Positions 10,875-19,445 of a DNA stretch of 45,000 nucleotides are shown here, in pieces. Origin of the DNA: Symbiodinium natans. Lineage: Eukaryota > Sar > Dinophyceae > Suessiales > Symbiodiniaceae. Each line of letters starts with the position of its first letter. Position 1 is the first letter of the stretch. Below the pieces are notes generated by a model. The model was not told the DNA's origin and did no database searches. It worked only from the letters and a program-made list of their open reading frames with translations. Position numbers and translations under genes: made by a program. The stretch covers positions 250,001 to 295,000 of the forward strand of contig CAJNDS010002489.1 in the NCBI GenBank assembly GCA_905221605.1, written 5' to 3'.

Positions 10875-11310
10875 CCCGGCAGTTCAGGAAGTGTCTGGGG
10901 TTGGGCACTCCAGGGAGTCTCTGGGTTTGGGCACTCCGGGACACTCCAGGGAGTTTCTGGGTGGGGTTGGGCAGGTCTCTTTGGGCAGTGCAGGGAGTGT
11001 GGGGTTGGAGACTTTGGGGTGGGCACTCCAGCAGACTCTGGGGGTGGGGCACTCCAGGGAGTCTCTAAATTGGGCAACTTCAGGAATCTCTGGTTGGGCG
11101 AGTCTCCTCAAGTCTTGGGGTTGGGCGCTCCGGGGAGGCTCTGCGGTTAAGCACTCCAGGCAGACTCCGGGAGTCTCTGGGGTTGACTCCAGGGAGACTC
11201 TGGATTTGGGCACTTGGACTGGGGTGGGGCACTCCAGGATTCTCTGACTTGGGCAATTCAGCACTCCAAAAAGTCTCTGAAGTTGGGCACTCCAGGGATT
11301 TTGGAGGAGT
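10875..11310. repeat. Minisatellite, about 30-bp GGGCACTCCAGGGAGTCTCT unit
   Basis: At least a dozen degenerate units of the form 'TTGGGCACTCCAGGGAGTCT' plus 'CTGGG', with 'CTCCAGGGAG' being partly palindromic. Units vary from about 25 to 35 bases and drift in sequence. Open frames on both strands (Pro/Glu/Cys/Thr-rich on the minus strand) follow the repeat and are not convincing genes. Confidence 0.9.
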
Positions 11311-11484
11311 AGGCCGGGAGGAGAAGAGTTCCGGGCGAGCAGAAGAGTTGAGCTTAAAATCTAACAGCCCCACACCGAAGGTGGGAAAAAGACCCTGTTC
11401 TAGTTAGTAAGGCCCCTAGAACTTCCGAGGGCTCGCCCAGATGCACTGAAAACCCCACTGCACCGACTCAAGCTTCAGAGGGCC

Positions 11485-11537
11485 TAGCCCTAAACCCTAA
11501 ACCCTAAACCCTAAACCCTAAACCCTAAACCCCAAAC
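11485..11537. repeat. CCCTAAA array
   Basis: About seven exact units. A short TTTAGGG block (11645-11670) lies 110 bases further on in the opposite orientation. Confidence 0.9.
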
Positions 11538-11970
11538 AGCGGCCTTGGCCATCGGAAAAGGTCCGGTTCCACTGGAACTCCTGTCTTCGGCCCACAAGTT
11601 CCAGGACAACTTGAAAGGGAGTTCTTAGGTGGGTAGCCTACAAGGGTTTAGGGTTTAGGGTTTAGTGTTCAGGGTTGATTAAGGGCAGTATGGGATGCAT
11701 AAGGGGTATGGGGGGCATATACTGCTCCTTTTTAAAGTTAGCCCTGGCGCCGAACCCCCCCCCTACCCAACCCCCACCCCCCCCTCCTCTGCATCCCAAC
11801 GAGCCCGAGACCTAAACATCCCGAATGACCCTCATCACCCCCAACCCTAATCACCCTGACCTACTTCACAACTCTGAGCAAGGGTCCTCCGGTTGCGGGT
11901 AGCGCTCGTCGTCGCACAGAAGGGTCCCGGCAAAGCCTGAGCACAACTTTTCTCCACAGGCGTTGTGGCC

Positions 11971-12083
11971 ACTTGGAGGTACATGGGTAGTGGTAAGTAG
12001 GGCCATAAGTACCCCAAGAATGGCGATCAGTATAGTTGCCGTACTTATAGCCTAACTTCTAACTACCCATGAACCTCCAAGTA
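11971..12083. mobile_element. MITE-like element, TACTTGGAGGTTCATGGGTA family
   Basis: The left end ACTTGGAGGTACATGGGTAG and the right end, reverse-complemented as TACTTGGAGGTTCATGGGTA, form a terminal inverted repeat that extends to about 40 bases (both arms also share TAAGTAGGGC/TAGGCTATAAGTAC-like sequence). Length is about 113 bp, with no coding capacity. A full-length relative is at 37761-37884 and several half-copies are scattered in the window. A degenerate CCCTAAA block (12085-12157) abuts its right end. Confidence 0.85.
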
Positions 12084-12281
12084 GGCTGAAACCCTAAACC
12101 CTAAACCGTAAAACCTAGACCCTACACCCTACACCCTAAACTCTAAACCCTAAACGGTGAGTTCTGGTTGCAGTTTGTATGCCGCCCTATCCCGCAGTCA
12201 GGTTGGGCCTAATCTGCTAAACCAAATCCCGAGGCGAGCTTCGGGCTTCCGGCTATAAGGTTCCCTAAAGTAAGCTTTGAT

Positions 12282-12450
12282 TTGGGTTTAGGGTTTAGGG
12301 TTTAGGGTTTAGGGTTTAGGGTTTAGGGTTTAGGGTTTAGGGTTTAGGGTTTAGGGTTTAGGGTTTAGGGTTTAGGGTTTATAAGGTTTAGGGTTTGGGG
12401 TTTGGGGTTTGGGGTGTGGGGTTTAGGGTTTAGGGTTTAGGGTTTAGGGT
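12282..12450. repeat. Longest TTTAGGG array (about 22 units)
   Basis: About 13 near-perfect TTTAGGG units (12285-12380), then a short break, four GGTTTGG-type variant units, then four more TTTAGGG units. This is the largest telomere-like array in the window. Confidence 0.95.
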
Positions 12451-12539
12451 CCGGCAGCGTGTTGGATGGTTTTGGGGGAGGGAGCCCTCCCCCTCCCCTC
12501 CCTTACACCCCCAAAAACCTTAAAACGCAGGGGGGCCCA

Positions 12540-12672
12540 CCCCCCCCCCCCACCCCTCACACCCCCCCCCCCTTCTACCCTCTCCCCCTTTTTGCCCGCA
12601 CCCCGCAGCCCCCCGCAGCCCCCCCGCAGCCCCCCCGCAGCCCCCCCGCAGCCCCCCCGCAGCCCCCCCCCA
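12540..12672. repeat. C-rich tract with 11-bp CCCCCCCGCAG minisatellite
   Basis: C-runs at 12540-12575 are followed by six to seven tandem units of C(6-7)GCAGC at about 12598-12668. Translations on both strands are poly-Pro/Ala or poly-Gly and should not be taken as genes. Confidence 0.9.
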
Positions 12673-13291
12673 CCCCCACACCAGCCCGCCCCATCCAGAC
12701 TGACCGACTCGACTCGTGTCTCGCGGTCGGTTTTTGGGGATCGAGAATTAAGGAGGCTCATGACACCCCAAAGCGGATATGGTCGTTTCATAAACCCTAA
12801 ACCCCAAACCTATACCCTACAGCCCAACCAAACCTGCCCCAAAGGTCGAACCCAAAGCCCTAAGGCTACCCTAAAGACAAGAGCATTGGACCCACAGAGG
12901 CTCAAAACCTGGAGTGAGGGTTCTTGAGGGATTAGGGTTCTGGGTATAGGGTGTGGGGTTTCGGGTTAGGGGTTTGAGGGTTGAGAGGTTTCGGGCCTCT
13001 TGGGTCGGCGGCCTGAGCCGGAGGCTCCTAAATTTAGGGTATTTAGGGTTTAGGGTTTAGGGTTTACGGTTGAGGGTTTAGGGTTTAGGGTTGCGGTTGC
13101 GGGTTTGGGGGTGCCTTGCTATTATTCTCAGTATTGCCCTTGGTAGTGGTATTGGCATCATACACTCTGAACTACTATGTGCTAGTTGAGGGTCCTTCTG
13201 GGTAGTCTCGCCACACGCTCACAGCGGGCAATGTTCGAGGGTCTCCAGCTAGCCGAACTTTCAGCCAACGTCCACTGCACACATGCCACTT

Positions 13292-13333
13292 GGAATGTTC
13301 ACCCTTATACTATCAGTCCTTCATAGGGATCAG
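13292..13333. repeat. Half copy of the 6755-6970 inverted-repeat element
   Basis: The sequence 'TTGGAATGTTCACCCTTATA' continuing 'CTATCAGTCCTTCATAGGGAT' matches the left end of the element at 6755. It breaks off directly into a telomere-like TTTAGGG/TTGAGGG patch. Confidence 0.6.
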
Positions 13334-13439
13334 GGTTTAGGGTTGAGGGTCTTAGGGTAGAATAGGGGGCCTAAACCCTGAACCCTGAACCGTAAAACTA
13401 TAACCCCCAACCCCAAAAGAAAAAAAAAAAAACAGCCGA

Positions 13440-13665
13440 AGCCACTGGTCACATCGTTCTGACCTACGACTTTGTCTTCAATCATGTCTACGCTAATTGT
13501 TCATACCTTCCCGACAAAATCTGCCTTGCCAGGCTGACAACAGACTTCCCCTAGGCTCAAACAATCAGTACAACAGGGGGTGAGAGGCTGGTAGGGCTCT
13601 TTGGCTTTTTGAGCCCGGCGTCCCGGCATCTTCTTCTTTTTTCTTCTTCTTGTCCTCCTCCTCCT

Positions 13666-13706
<41 letters not shown>

Positions 13707-14830
13707 GCCTCCCTCCCCAGGGTTTAGGGTTTAGGGTGTTAAAAGGACAGGCTGCCGTAGACCATCAGCCACCCAGCCGGCACAAGGACATTGCTCACCT
13801 GCACCCAAGCGACAGATGGAAAGCATCGGACAAGGGTATTAAAGAGATCAAGAGGTCCATGTGAGAAAGAAAGAAGATACGCAAATAGTCTAGGGGCCTT
13901 AGTAGTTCGAAAAGGGTTCTGGGGTCATGAGACTATAGTTATATAGTATTATAGGGACCATATATGTTAGTAATTATTTTGACCGTTATAGTACTCGATA
14001 AGACAAACTGCCGGCACCCCTGCCTCTCTTCCAGTTCTACCTCAAATTAACAGCTGTTGTGCCTCAGATGCCCCTAAAGCCCTAAGCCTTAAATGTGGGA
14101 AACCCGTAAACCCCTGTAACAGCCCCTAAAACCCTAAGCCGTAAACCCTGAATACCCTTTATGCAACGCTGGACATCCCAGGCCGATCTGAATGTTCTTC
14201 TGGAGCACAGCGCTTAGCGAAGTGAAATCGGCACGGACATCTATGACCAAACTTTAGGGTTTAGGGCCAGGGTTTAACCCTATGACGGGTTTTACAGTTT
14301 AGGGTTTCGGGTTTAGGGTTGAGGAAGGGTAACCGAAACTCTGTTTGTATATAGCGCCTGGTCTGAGGCCCACGCCAAAGAGAAGACTGTATCGTCTCTC
14401 GCTCTCAAGATGTCTCCCTCACACTTTCCGAAGCTCTAAGACTTTCCAGGGTTGAGGGTTTAGGGTTTAGGGTTGCAAACAACTTGAGTGTGACATCTGC
14501 CCCATGCCGCGGAAGAACGACAGTGCAGTACTTTGCCGGCTGCAAAATCCGGCTGCTTGCGAAACTTTCACATCAGACATCTGCTGCGATTCGCGTCAAA
14601 AAAAACCACGACAAATGCTTAACATGCAAGCCCCCACTTCTAATCATCCAAAGCCCCTAAACCCTAAACCCTAAAACAAAAACCCTAAAACAAAAAACCC
14701 GCGATAACCAGGCCCGAAACCCCAGAATGGCCCAACCCTAAACCCTAGAATGGCCCAACATCGACCTCCAGATCCTCCTCCACCAGGCGCATGGCAAAGG
14801 GCGCCGGGGGTGAAGTCCGCAACACTTCAC
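13440..14830. other. Gene-free stretch with CT microsatellite
   Basis: Holds TTC/CTC repeats and a (CT)n run at 13671-13703, plus short telomere-like words near 13720, 14250-14320, 14455-14475 and 14655-14700. No supported coding region. Confidence 0.55.
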
Positions 14831-14837
14831 CTTTTGA

Positions 14838-14903
14838 GTGCGGCTAGCGGCTAGGGTTTAGGGTTTAGGGTTTAGTTTAGGGTTTAGGGTTTAGGGTTCA
14901 GGG
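14838..14903. repeat. TTTAGGG array next to the inverted-repeat boundary
   Basis: About seven units, one shortened to TTTAG. It ends about 35 bases before the left copy of the 24-bp inverted repeat (14940). Confidence 0.85.
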
Positions 14904-14939
14904 GACTCTCTCACACTGGCAGGGAATTCGAAAGAAAAT

Positions 14940-14963
14940 GGGACGCTGTGGGAGTGCACTTTT
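14940..14963 (+). repeat. Left copy of 24-bp perfect inverted repeat
   Basis: Starts GGGACGCTGTGGGAGTGCAC and ends TTTT. The reverse complement occurs exactly at 24632-24655, 9.7 kb away. Similarity continues outward: TTCGAA is shared at the same offset on both sides. It also continues weakly inward (TTAAA ... ATTTCAAA), so the two sites are homologous rather than coincidental. They could be terminal repeats of a large element or two oppositely oriented copies of a dispersed repeat. Confidence 0.85.
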
Positions 14964-15054
14964 TTTTTACTTAAAATGCAGAATTTCAAACAAAAAACCT
15001 AAAAAAACACGAAAAACCGTGCAAAAAGGTATAATACGCAAAACAAATCCCCAC

Positions 15055-15250
15055 AAAAACCAAAAAAACCAAACAAACCAAAAAAACCAAAAAAACCAAT
15101 CCTGAGAGACTCTTCCCAGGGGTCCGGGTCCCCAACAGAGTCCCTCAGGATTGTTTTTTTTGGTTTTTTTGGTTTTTTTGGTTTGTTTGGTTTTTTTGGT
15201 TTCCTGGGGGACTCTGTTGGGGACCCGGACCCCTGGGAAGAGTCTCTCAT
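15055..15250. repeat. Nested inverted-repeat block A-B-A'-B'
   Basis: A is a CCAAAAAAA-type run (15055-15099). B is a 48-base G/C-rich segment (15101-15148) starting CCTGAGAGACTCTTCCCAGG. A' (15149-15202) is the reverse complement of A. B' (15203-15250) is the reverse complement of B with about four mismatches. B is itself an imperfect palindrome. The block can therefore fold in alternative ways. The minus-strand Lys/Pro-rich open frame through it is an artefact. Confidence 0.9.
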
Positions 15251-15274
15251 ATTTTTTTTAAGGTTTTGTGAGAT

Positions 15275-15289
15275 TTTATTTCTGAGTGC
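15275..15289. repeat. Target-site duplication, 3' side of LINE
   Basis: TTTATTTCTGAGTGC, identical to 23067-23081 in the same orientation. It directly abuts the (GCAAA)-type tail of the minus-strand LINE, as expected for target-primed reverse transcription. Confidence 0.92.
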
Positions 15290-15510
15290 TTTTTGCTTTG
15301 CTTTGCGAACGCGAGCAGTTTGGTAACCACCAGGCGCACTCTAGCTACGGAGCAAGCTTTGAGCTCGGCTACTGCAACACGGGTTCTTCCCCATTGCAAC
15401 AGCTGTGTACCGTGACACACTCCAAGTCATCGCTACGGGTAGCTGCATGACTACGCCCCGGCACGTGTGCCAGCAGGCAGCCTACAGTCAAGAAAGACAC
15501 CGCAACAACG
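15290..15510 (-). other. LINE 3' untranslated region and tail
   Basis: 221 bases follow the USP stop codon and end in two and a half GCAAA units. Microsatellite-like tails instead of poly(A) are known in several LINE clades and are likely the end recognised by the element's own reverse transcriptase. Confidence 0.75.
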
Positions 15511-17751
15511 TTACTCAAATCTGGTGAGCATGAAAACATAACCACCACTCAGCATCTGCTTACGGTCAAGTTTGGTAGCTCTACGCCCTTTCACTCCATC
15601 CTCAGAACACCACCATGATGTTTCGTGCAAAATTGCAGTGCGATAATGGCCTGAGCTGGGAGTGTCGCCAATGTGAAAAATGAAACATCGGATGTGGAAA
15701 CGCTTCCACCGCAGGGTGCCAGAGCTGTCAAGCTGGGGCAGCTCGCACTCAGAGTCAAAGCTGATGTCATGTGCTGCCTTCGTCATCACACCATGCAGGT
15801 TTGCATACCGTTGCAAGACAATCCCAACATGTCGGACCCCATGCGCAACAGCAAGGTACAAGGGTTGTCTGTTCGGTGGCTTACCCCATTGTTGCAGCGA
15901 CCAAGCCTGTACGCAAGCCTGCAGCGACCTATAGGGCTGATCTCCTGCAACGGGCATAGTGATGAAGGAGTGCCCTAAATCACGACCCCTCTTGCGCCCG
16001 CCTTCCATCACAAAAGCACGCCACTCGCTCAAGCGGCTTCCGGGAGCCCCAACCTCGAACAAGTGTTGCAGGAGTTCGTGCACGTCATGTTGGAGGTTCG
16101 GCCTCTCCCAGGAAGCCAGCAGTGGCCTCCACCTAGCAAGTGTGCGGATGGTGTGTTTGATTTTGGCAGGAAGCTTCAGCGTGTCGGCAATTGCCTGTGA
16201 AAGCAGATCAGGCGGCAAGTGCTCTGCAGAGGCCTGCGAAAGCCAGCAGCAAAGCGCGATGGCTGTGGCATTCAAGTAACACTGATTTCTCGGATTCAGC
16301 AGACGAAGGCCTAGGCACCCGAGAGCCACTTCTGCAGCTTGTTCGCGGCAGGGGAACGTTTCAACCTCATTGGGCGCAGTCTCGCACCGATGAGGTTCAG
16401 GGCTGCCAGGCCGTCCCAGCTCTTCAGCTGCTCGTAGAGCGGATCCGCTTGCGTTCGTAGTGACACATCCAAGAGGAATGCCAGACTGTGGCCCGTAATG
16501 TTGCCCTTGGCCAGAGGCCTCGTCGCCTGGAACCTGGGCACATTGGCTACCTCCGCCACCAGACCCTGCAGCTTGACCACTTGTCCGAGGAAGGCTTCCA
16601 TCGTCACACAGGGTCGGGTCTTGTCTTCCACCATGGTTTCCGTGTCCACATCCCACTTTTGGCATATCCACTCCCGCGAGCTGTTCAGCCAGCCTGCTTG
16701 CGTCGCCTTCTCGATAGCCTCGGCATCGGCCTGCAAGAGCTCGGCTCGACTCTTCAGCTCCTGAAACATGCATATCAAGAGCGTTGTGCGCAGCGGCATG
16801 TCCAGTTTGGTTGGCTCCTCCTCCTTCATTTGAACCCAAGCTTTGGCGACCTTCTGCATGACGGGCAGCATGCACTCGGGGCCCAGATCGTTCTTGAGGG
16901 TAAGCAGAAAGCCCGTGTCCAGCTGCGTGCGCAGCGCTTGGTCGTGCTGTTGCAGCACCAAAGTAGCGATCAAGCGTAGGAGTTCCCGCTGAGACAGGTC
17001 GAGAGAGTCGTCCATGTCCTGGTCCTGGTCGGCGGCTGTTCGCTGTTTGCCTCTCCCCTTGGGCTTGCCCTTGTTCTTGCCTTGCTGAGTCGGGCTCGGC
17101 CCTGTGCGGGGCCTCTTTTGCCGAGAGTCCTGCATTTGACCCTTGTCCCCCGACCCCGCGCCCTGGCCCGTCTGCAGCGACATGGAAGGCAGCAAGTGTG
17201 CAAACACTGCCACCGCCTGCTCCGCCGCTCCTGCCGTCATGACCTGTCAACAGCAGATGCATCATATGTATCTGGTAGCGAGTGTTGCACTGCACAGCAT
17301 GCTGCCTGGCGTCCACGACACGGGTGTGACAGAGTCTGCAAGGGCTGACAGCAGCTTTGAGCTCCAGCTTCATGCGAGCAACGCACGTGGAATGATGCAC
17401 ATGAGTGTCAATGTGACTGTTATGGATGTGCTTCTTGAGACCATTGGTCGCAGCAATCCACTGGTGGCAGAGCGCACATCTTTGCAGTAGCTCGGTGCAC
17501 ATCGTCCGGTCCCTACTTATGTCATCCCAGCTACCATTCACAATTAAAGCCCTGGTGGCAGCGCGCTGTATGTACGGCAGGTCCTGCAGCAGTGGTTGGG
17601 ACTGGGGCTCAGGCGCCGCAGGGGGGGAGGGAGGGCGCGTGGCAAGCACGGTATGGGCATGCGTCGGCGGCCTAAGCCCCTGACAGCTTTGCTTGGAATG
17701 TGGCGTTTTAGGCAGTGCCATGTCGCAAATTTGACCTCGCAGTGCCTGCAA
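15511..17751 (-). CDS. LINE C-terminal frame: zinc fingers and USP-like (C19) deubiquitinase domain
   Basis: The open frame is 746 codons; the first ATG is arbitrary because this is the continuation of the upstream RT polyprotein after a frameshift. Residues 92-113 form a classical C2H2 finger (C92, C95, H108, H113) and 138-155 a C2HC-like one. Residues 478-746 match the ubiquitin-specific protease fold signature. The Cys box NPRNQCYLNA has C491 as the nucleophile. QHDVHELLQHLF (554-565) corresponds to the family QQDAHEF segment. The His box is SSGHY with H702. WWCSEDG supplies D718 as the third residue. Family USPs cleave ubiquitin from proteins; activity here is inferred from the conserved triad only. 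Residues about 171-477 are Gly/Ala/Arg/Ser/His-rich and look like an out-of-frame reading, because another frame (16311-17240) is better protein over the same bases. The domain is short (about 270 residues), near the minimum for USPs. Confidence 0.85.
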   Translation of the reverse strand: MQALRGQICDMALPKTPHSKQSCQGLRPPTHAHTVLATRPPSPPAAPEPQSQPLLQDLPYIQRAATRALIVNGSWDDISRDRTMCTELLQRCALCHQWIAATNGLKKHIHNSHIDTHVHHSTCVARMKLELKAAVSPCRLCHTRVVDARQHAVQCNTRYQIHMMHLLLTGHDGRSGGAGGGSVCTLAAFHVAADGPGRGVGGQGSNAGLSAKEAPHRAEPDSARQEQGQAQGERQTANSRRPGPGHGRLSRPVSAGTPTLDRYFGAATARPSAAHAAGHGLSAYPQERSGPRVHAARHAEGRQSLGSNEGGGANQTGHAAAHNALDMHVSGAEESSRALAGRCRGYREGDASRLAEQLAGVDMPKVGCGHGNHGGRQDPTLCDDGSLPRTSGQAAGSGGGGSQCAQVPGDEASGQGQHYGPQSGIPLGCVTTNASGSALRAAEELGRPGSPEPHRCETAPNEVETFPCREQAAEVALGCLGLRLLNPRNQCYLNATAIALCCWLSQASAEHLPPDLLSQAIADTLKLPAKIKHTIRTLARWRPLLASWERPNLQHDVHELLQHLFEVGAPGSRLSEWRAFVMEGGRKRGRDLGHSFITMPVAGDQPYRSLQACVQAWSLQQWGKPPNRQPLYLAVAHGVRHVGIVLQRYANLHGVMTKAAHDISFDSECELPQLDSSGTLRWKRFHIRCFIFHIGDTPSSGHYRTAILHETSWWCSEDGVKGRRATKLDRKQMLSGGYVFMLTRFE
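16311..17240 (-). CDS. LINE basic linker and helical region (alternative frame)
   Basis: 309 codons in the same frame as the RT ORF, lying inside the longer USP-frame ORF. Residues 25-70 are Gln/Gly/Lys/Arg-rich (QKRPRTGPSP, GKNKGKPKGRGK) and could bind nucleic acid or act as a nuclear signal. Residues 85-305 have the mixed hydrophobic/charged pattern of a helical globular domain, including 'LEKATQAGWLNSSREWICQKW'-like stretches. I recognise no family. Composition favours this frame as the real coding frame here, with +1 entry near 17240 and -1 exit near 16312-16330 back into the USP frame. The frame-0 ORF staying open opposite it for over 300 codons is unusual. Confidence 0.6.
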   Translation of the reverse strand: MTAGAAEQAVAVFAHLLPSMSLQTGQGAGSGDKGQMQDSRQKRPRTGPSPTQQGKNKGKPKGRGKQRTAADQDQDMDDSLDLSQRELLRLIATLVLQQHDQALRTQLDTGFLLTLKNDLGPECMLPVMQKVAKAWVQMKEEEPTKLDMPLRTTLLICMFQELKSRAELLQADAEAIEKATQAGWLNSSREWICQKWDVDTETMVEDKTRPCVTMEAFLGQVVKLQGLVAEVANVPRFQATRPLAKGNITGHSLAFLLDVSLRTQADPLYEQLKSWDGLAALNLIGARLRPMRLKRSPAANKLQKWLSGA

Positions 17752-19445
17752 ACAGGTAACCCATTAACCCCATGCATCCCCTTATCAACGGACAGTACCT
17801 GCGCATGCACCTTATGAGCCTTACCTTCATGTGACTTGAGTACACGCAGATCCTGAAAGCAGAGATCACAATGAGTGCACTTGTATGGCATGTCCACCGA
17901 GGGCGCAGCCCTGGTGGCCGACTGATAGGGGGCTGGAACACGGTCCAGGACCTGGTCCGCCCATTCTCTGATTTCCTGCACCCCGTAGCACGGTATGTCA
18001 TGCTGAGCGCGAAGCCTTTGGCCGAAGGCTTGACAGCGCCCTCGCAGGACCTCCTGAGGATCAGTGATGTGAAAATGCTCCATGAAGCTGGTGTCCGAGG
18101 GCAGCGCAAGATGCCTGGGAGTGCGGAAGATGCCTCGCAGGTGTTTTATGGTTTGAATGTGAAGGAGCCTGAGCCCCGACGCATTCACTCCTACAGCCTC
18201 CAAGCCATAGAGCTGTGCCGACTGGATGCATGTCCGCCAGAGCTCGAAGCGCTGCTTGGCGGTGAGGCTTTTGTAAGCATGTATCATTCGCCGGAGCCGA
18301 CCGTGGTGAGCACTTGCCTGCGACAGTCTATGGCGCATGGTGTCAAGCTCGAAATGTTCAAAGGATAGAACTACACCTAGGTAGGTGTACCTAGGCACGA
18401 TGGGTATGACGTCAGCAAGCTGGCCGCCGTACCTCAACACCCTGGCGCCATTCTTCGTCACACTGATAGCTTTGCGTTTCCAGTTGGCGGCCTCCTTGCC
18501 AGCAATCCTGAGAATCAATGAGCTCTTAGCTGGGTTCGGTTGCATTCCCAGCTCACGCAGAGTCTCAAAAATTGCCTGGATATCGTGCTTGAGCTCGCGC
18601 AGCTGGGCAGCGGTGGTGAAGGTCCACCGGAAAAGGTGGTCATCTGCGTAGAGAGTGAGAGCCTGCTGTGGCCAGCCTGGGCGGGTCTTGGCTTCTAGCC
18701 TTGGTATGAAGTAGGCTGTGAAGAGTGCCCATAGAGCTGGACTGAGCACGCAACCCTGTCTGACCCCCTGCCCTGTGCCGATGGTCTCCTGGTGCGGATC
18801 ACCTCTAGCCTCGATTTTGTAGATTCCCTGCTCATGCCACAGGAGAATTAGCTCCCTAAGGTCGGCCTGCACCCCTGCGTGGATCAAGACCTGTTCAAGG
18901 ATGAACCTGGGCAGACTGTCGAATGCCTTGCTTAAGTCTACAGCCAGCTGCGCGCCTCCACAGCAAGGGAAACGATCCGCACCTGCATGCTTGTCGTGGA
19001 TGGTTTGCTTCTGACTGTCGCACATTGCACGCACTCGATAGCAGTGTGAGGCAGCTCTAGCTATGGCTTCACTGGCGCTACGGCCCGGAGTAAATGCATA
19101 TTGAGGAGTCACTGCCATAGCAGCCGAGAAGGGAGCTTGCAATTGCACGCGTATGCACTTCAGCACGGCTTTGCCGCTAGCAGACATCAGAGCTATGGGC
19201 CTGTAGCAGTCCGGCTGCTTGGCCAACTTCCCGGGCTTTGGCAAGAAGCAGAGATAGGACGTAGACCACAGCTGGGGGATGCGCAAAGCGCCTGGCCTCC
19301 ACAGGTCACACAGGAAGTTTGACAGTATGGACGACACTTCCGGGGCAAGAGCTTTGTATGCCGCAGAGGGCGCAGTGCCAGGCATGACCGCTTTCCTCGT
19401 CGGCATGCTGTTTAGGGCATGAAAGAGGGCCTTGGGGCTTATCAC
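17544..19445 (-). CDS. LINE reverse transcriptase with C-terminal C2H2 fingers
   Basis: 633 codons from a GTG that overlaps the TGA of the upstream endonuclease ORF (GTGA). The frame is open back to 19481, so the true junction is a -1 shift within 19442-19481 rather than a fresh start. Reverse transcriptase landmarks are in order: LPKPGK (68-73), YRPIAL (81-86), LAVDLSKAFD with catalytic D170, GQGVRQGCVLSP (225-236) and the YADD box (266-269) with D268 and D269. The thumb continues to about 400, with RYTYLGVVLS at 352-361. Zinc fingers follow at 523-544 (C523, C526, H539, H544) and 566-582 (C566, C569, H582). The second finger is cut by a frameshift near 17700, and its last ligand lies in the next frame. 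Codons after about 585 are out-of-frame. RT copies the element RNA at the nicked target. Confidence 0.92.
   Translation of the reverse strand: MISPKALFHALNSMPTRKAVMPGTAPSAAYKALAPEVSSILSNFLCDLWRPGALRIPQLWSTSYLCFLPKPGKLAKQPDCYRPIALMSASGKAVLKCIRVQLQAPFSAAMAVTPQYAFTPGRSASEAIARAASHCYRVRAMCDSQKQTIHDKHAGADRFPCCGGAQLAVDLSKAFDSLPRFILEQVLIHAGVQADLRELILLWHEQGIYKIEARGDPHQETIGTGQGVRQGCVLSPALWALFTAYFIPRLEAKTRPGWPQQALTLYADDHLFRWTFTTAAQLRELKHDIQAIFETLRELGMQPNPAKSSLILRIAGKEAANWKRKAISVTKNGARVLRYGGQLADVIPIVPRYTYLGVVLSFEHFELDTMRHRLSQASAHHGRLRRMIHAYKSLTAKQRFELWRTCIQSAQLYGLEAVGVNASGLRLLHIQTIKHLRGIFRTPRHLALPSDTSFMEHFHITDPQEVLRGRCQAFGQRLRAQHDIPCYGVQEIREWADQVLDRVPAPYQSATRAAPSVDMPYKCTHCDLCFQDLRVLKSHEGKAHKVHAQVLSVDKGMHGVNGLPVCRHCEVKFATWHCLKRHIPSKAVRGLGRRRMPIPCLPRALPPPLRRLSPSPNHCCRTCRTYSALPPGL

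Noticed and set aside
10748-11264. Minus-strand open frames rich in Pro/Glu/Thr/Cys and poly-Tyr
   Set aside because: They are translations of the AAT microsatellite and the 30-bp minisatellite. Open frames exist on both strands because the unit lacks stops, not because of a gene.
12444-12927. Pro-rich (plus) and Gly-rich (minus) open frames of 113-153 codons
   Set aside because: Produced by the C-runs and the CCCCCCCGCAG repeat; no non-repetitive domain.
14999-15250. Lys/Pro-rich 83-codon minus-strand frame
   Set aside because: It reads through the interleaved inverted repeat; its two halves mirror the DNA palindrome, so it is not a protein gene.
17871-18368. 165-codon plus-strand frame and other plus-strand frames across 15.6-22.9 kb
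   Set aside because: Antisense shadows of the LINE coding strand; the minus strand carries the RT and endonuclease motifs.
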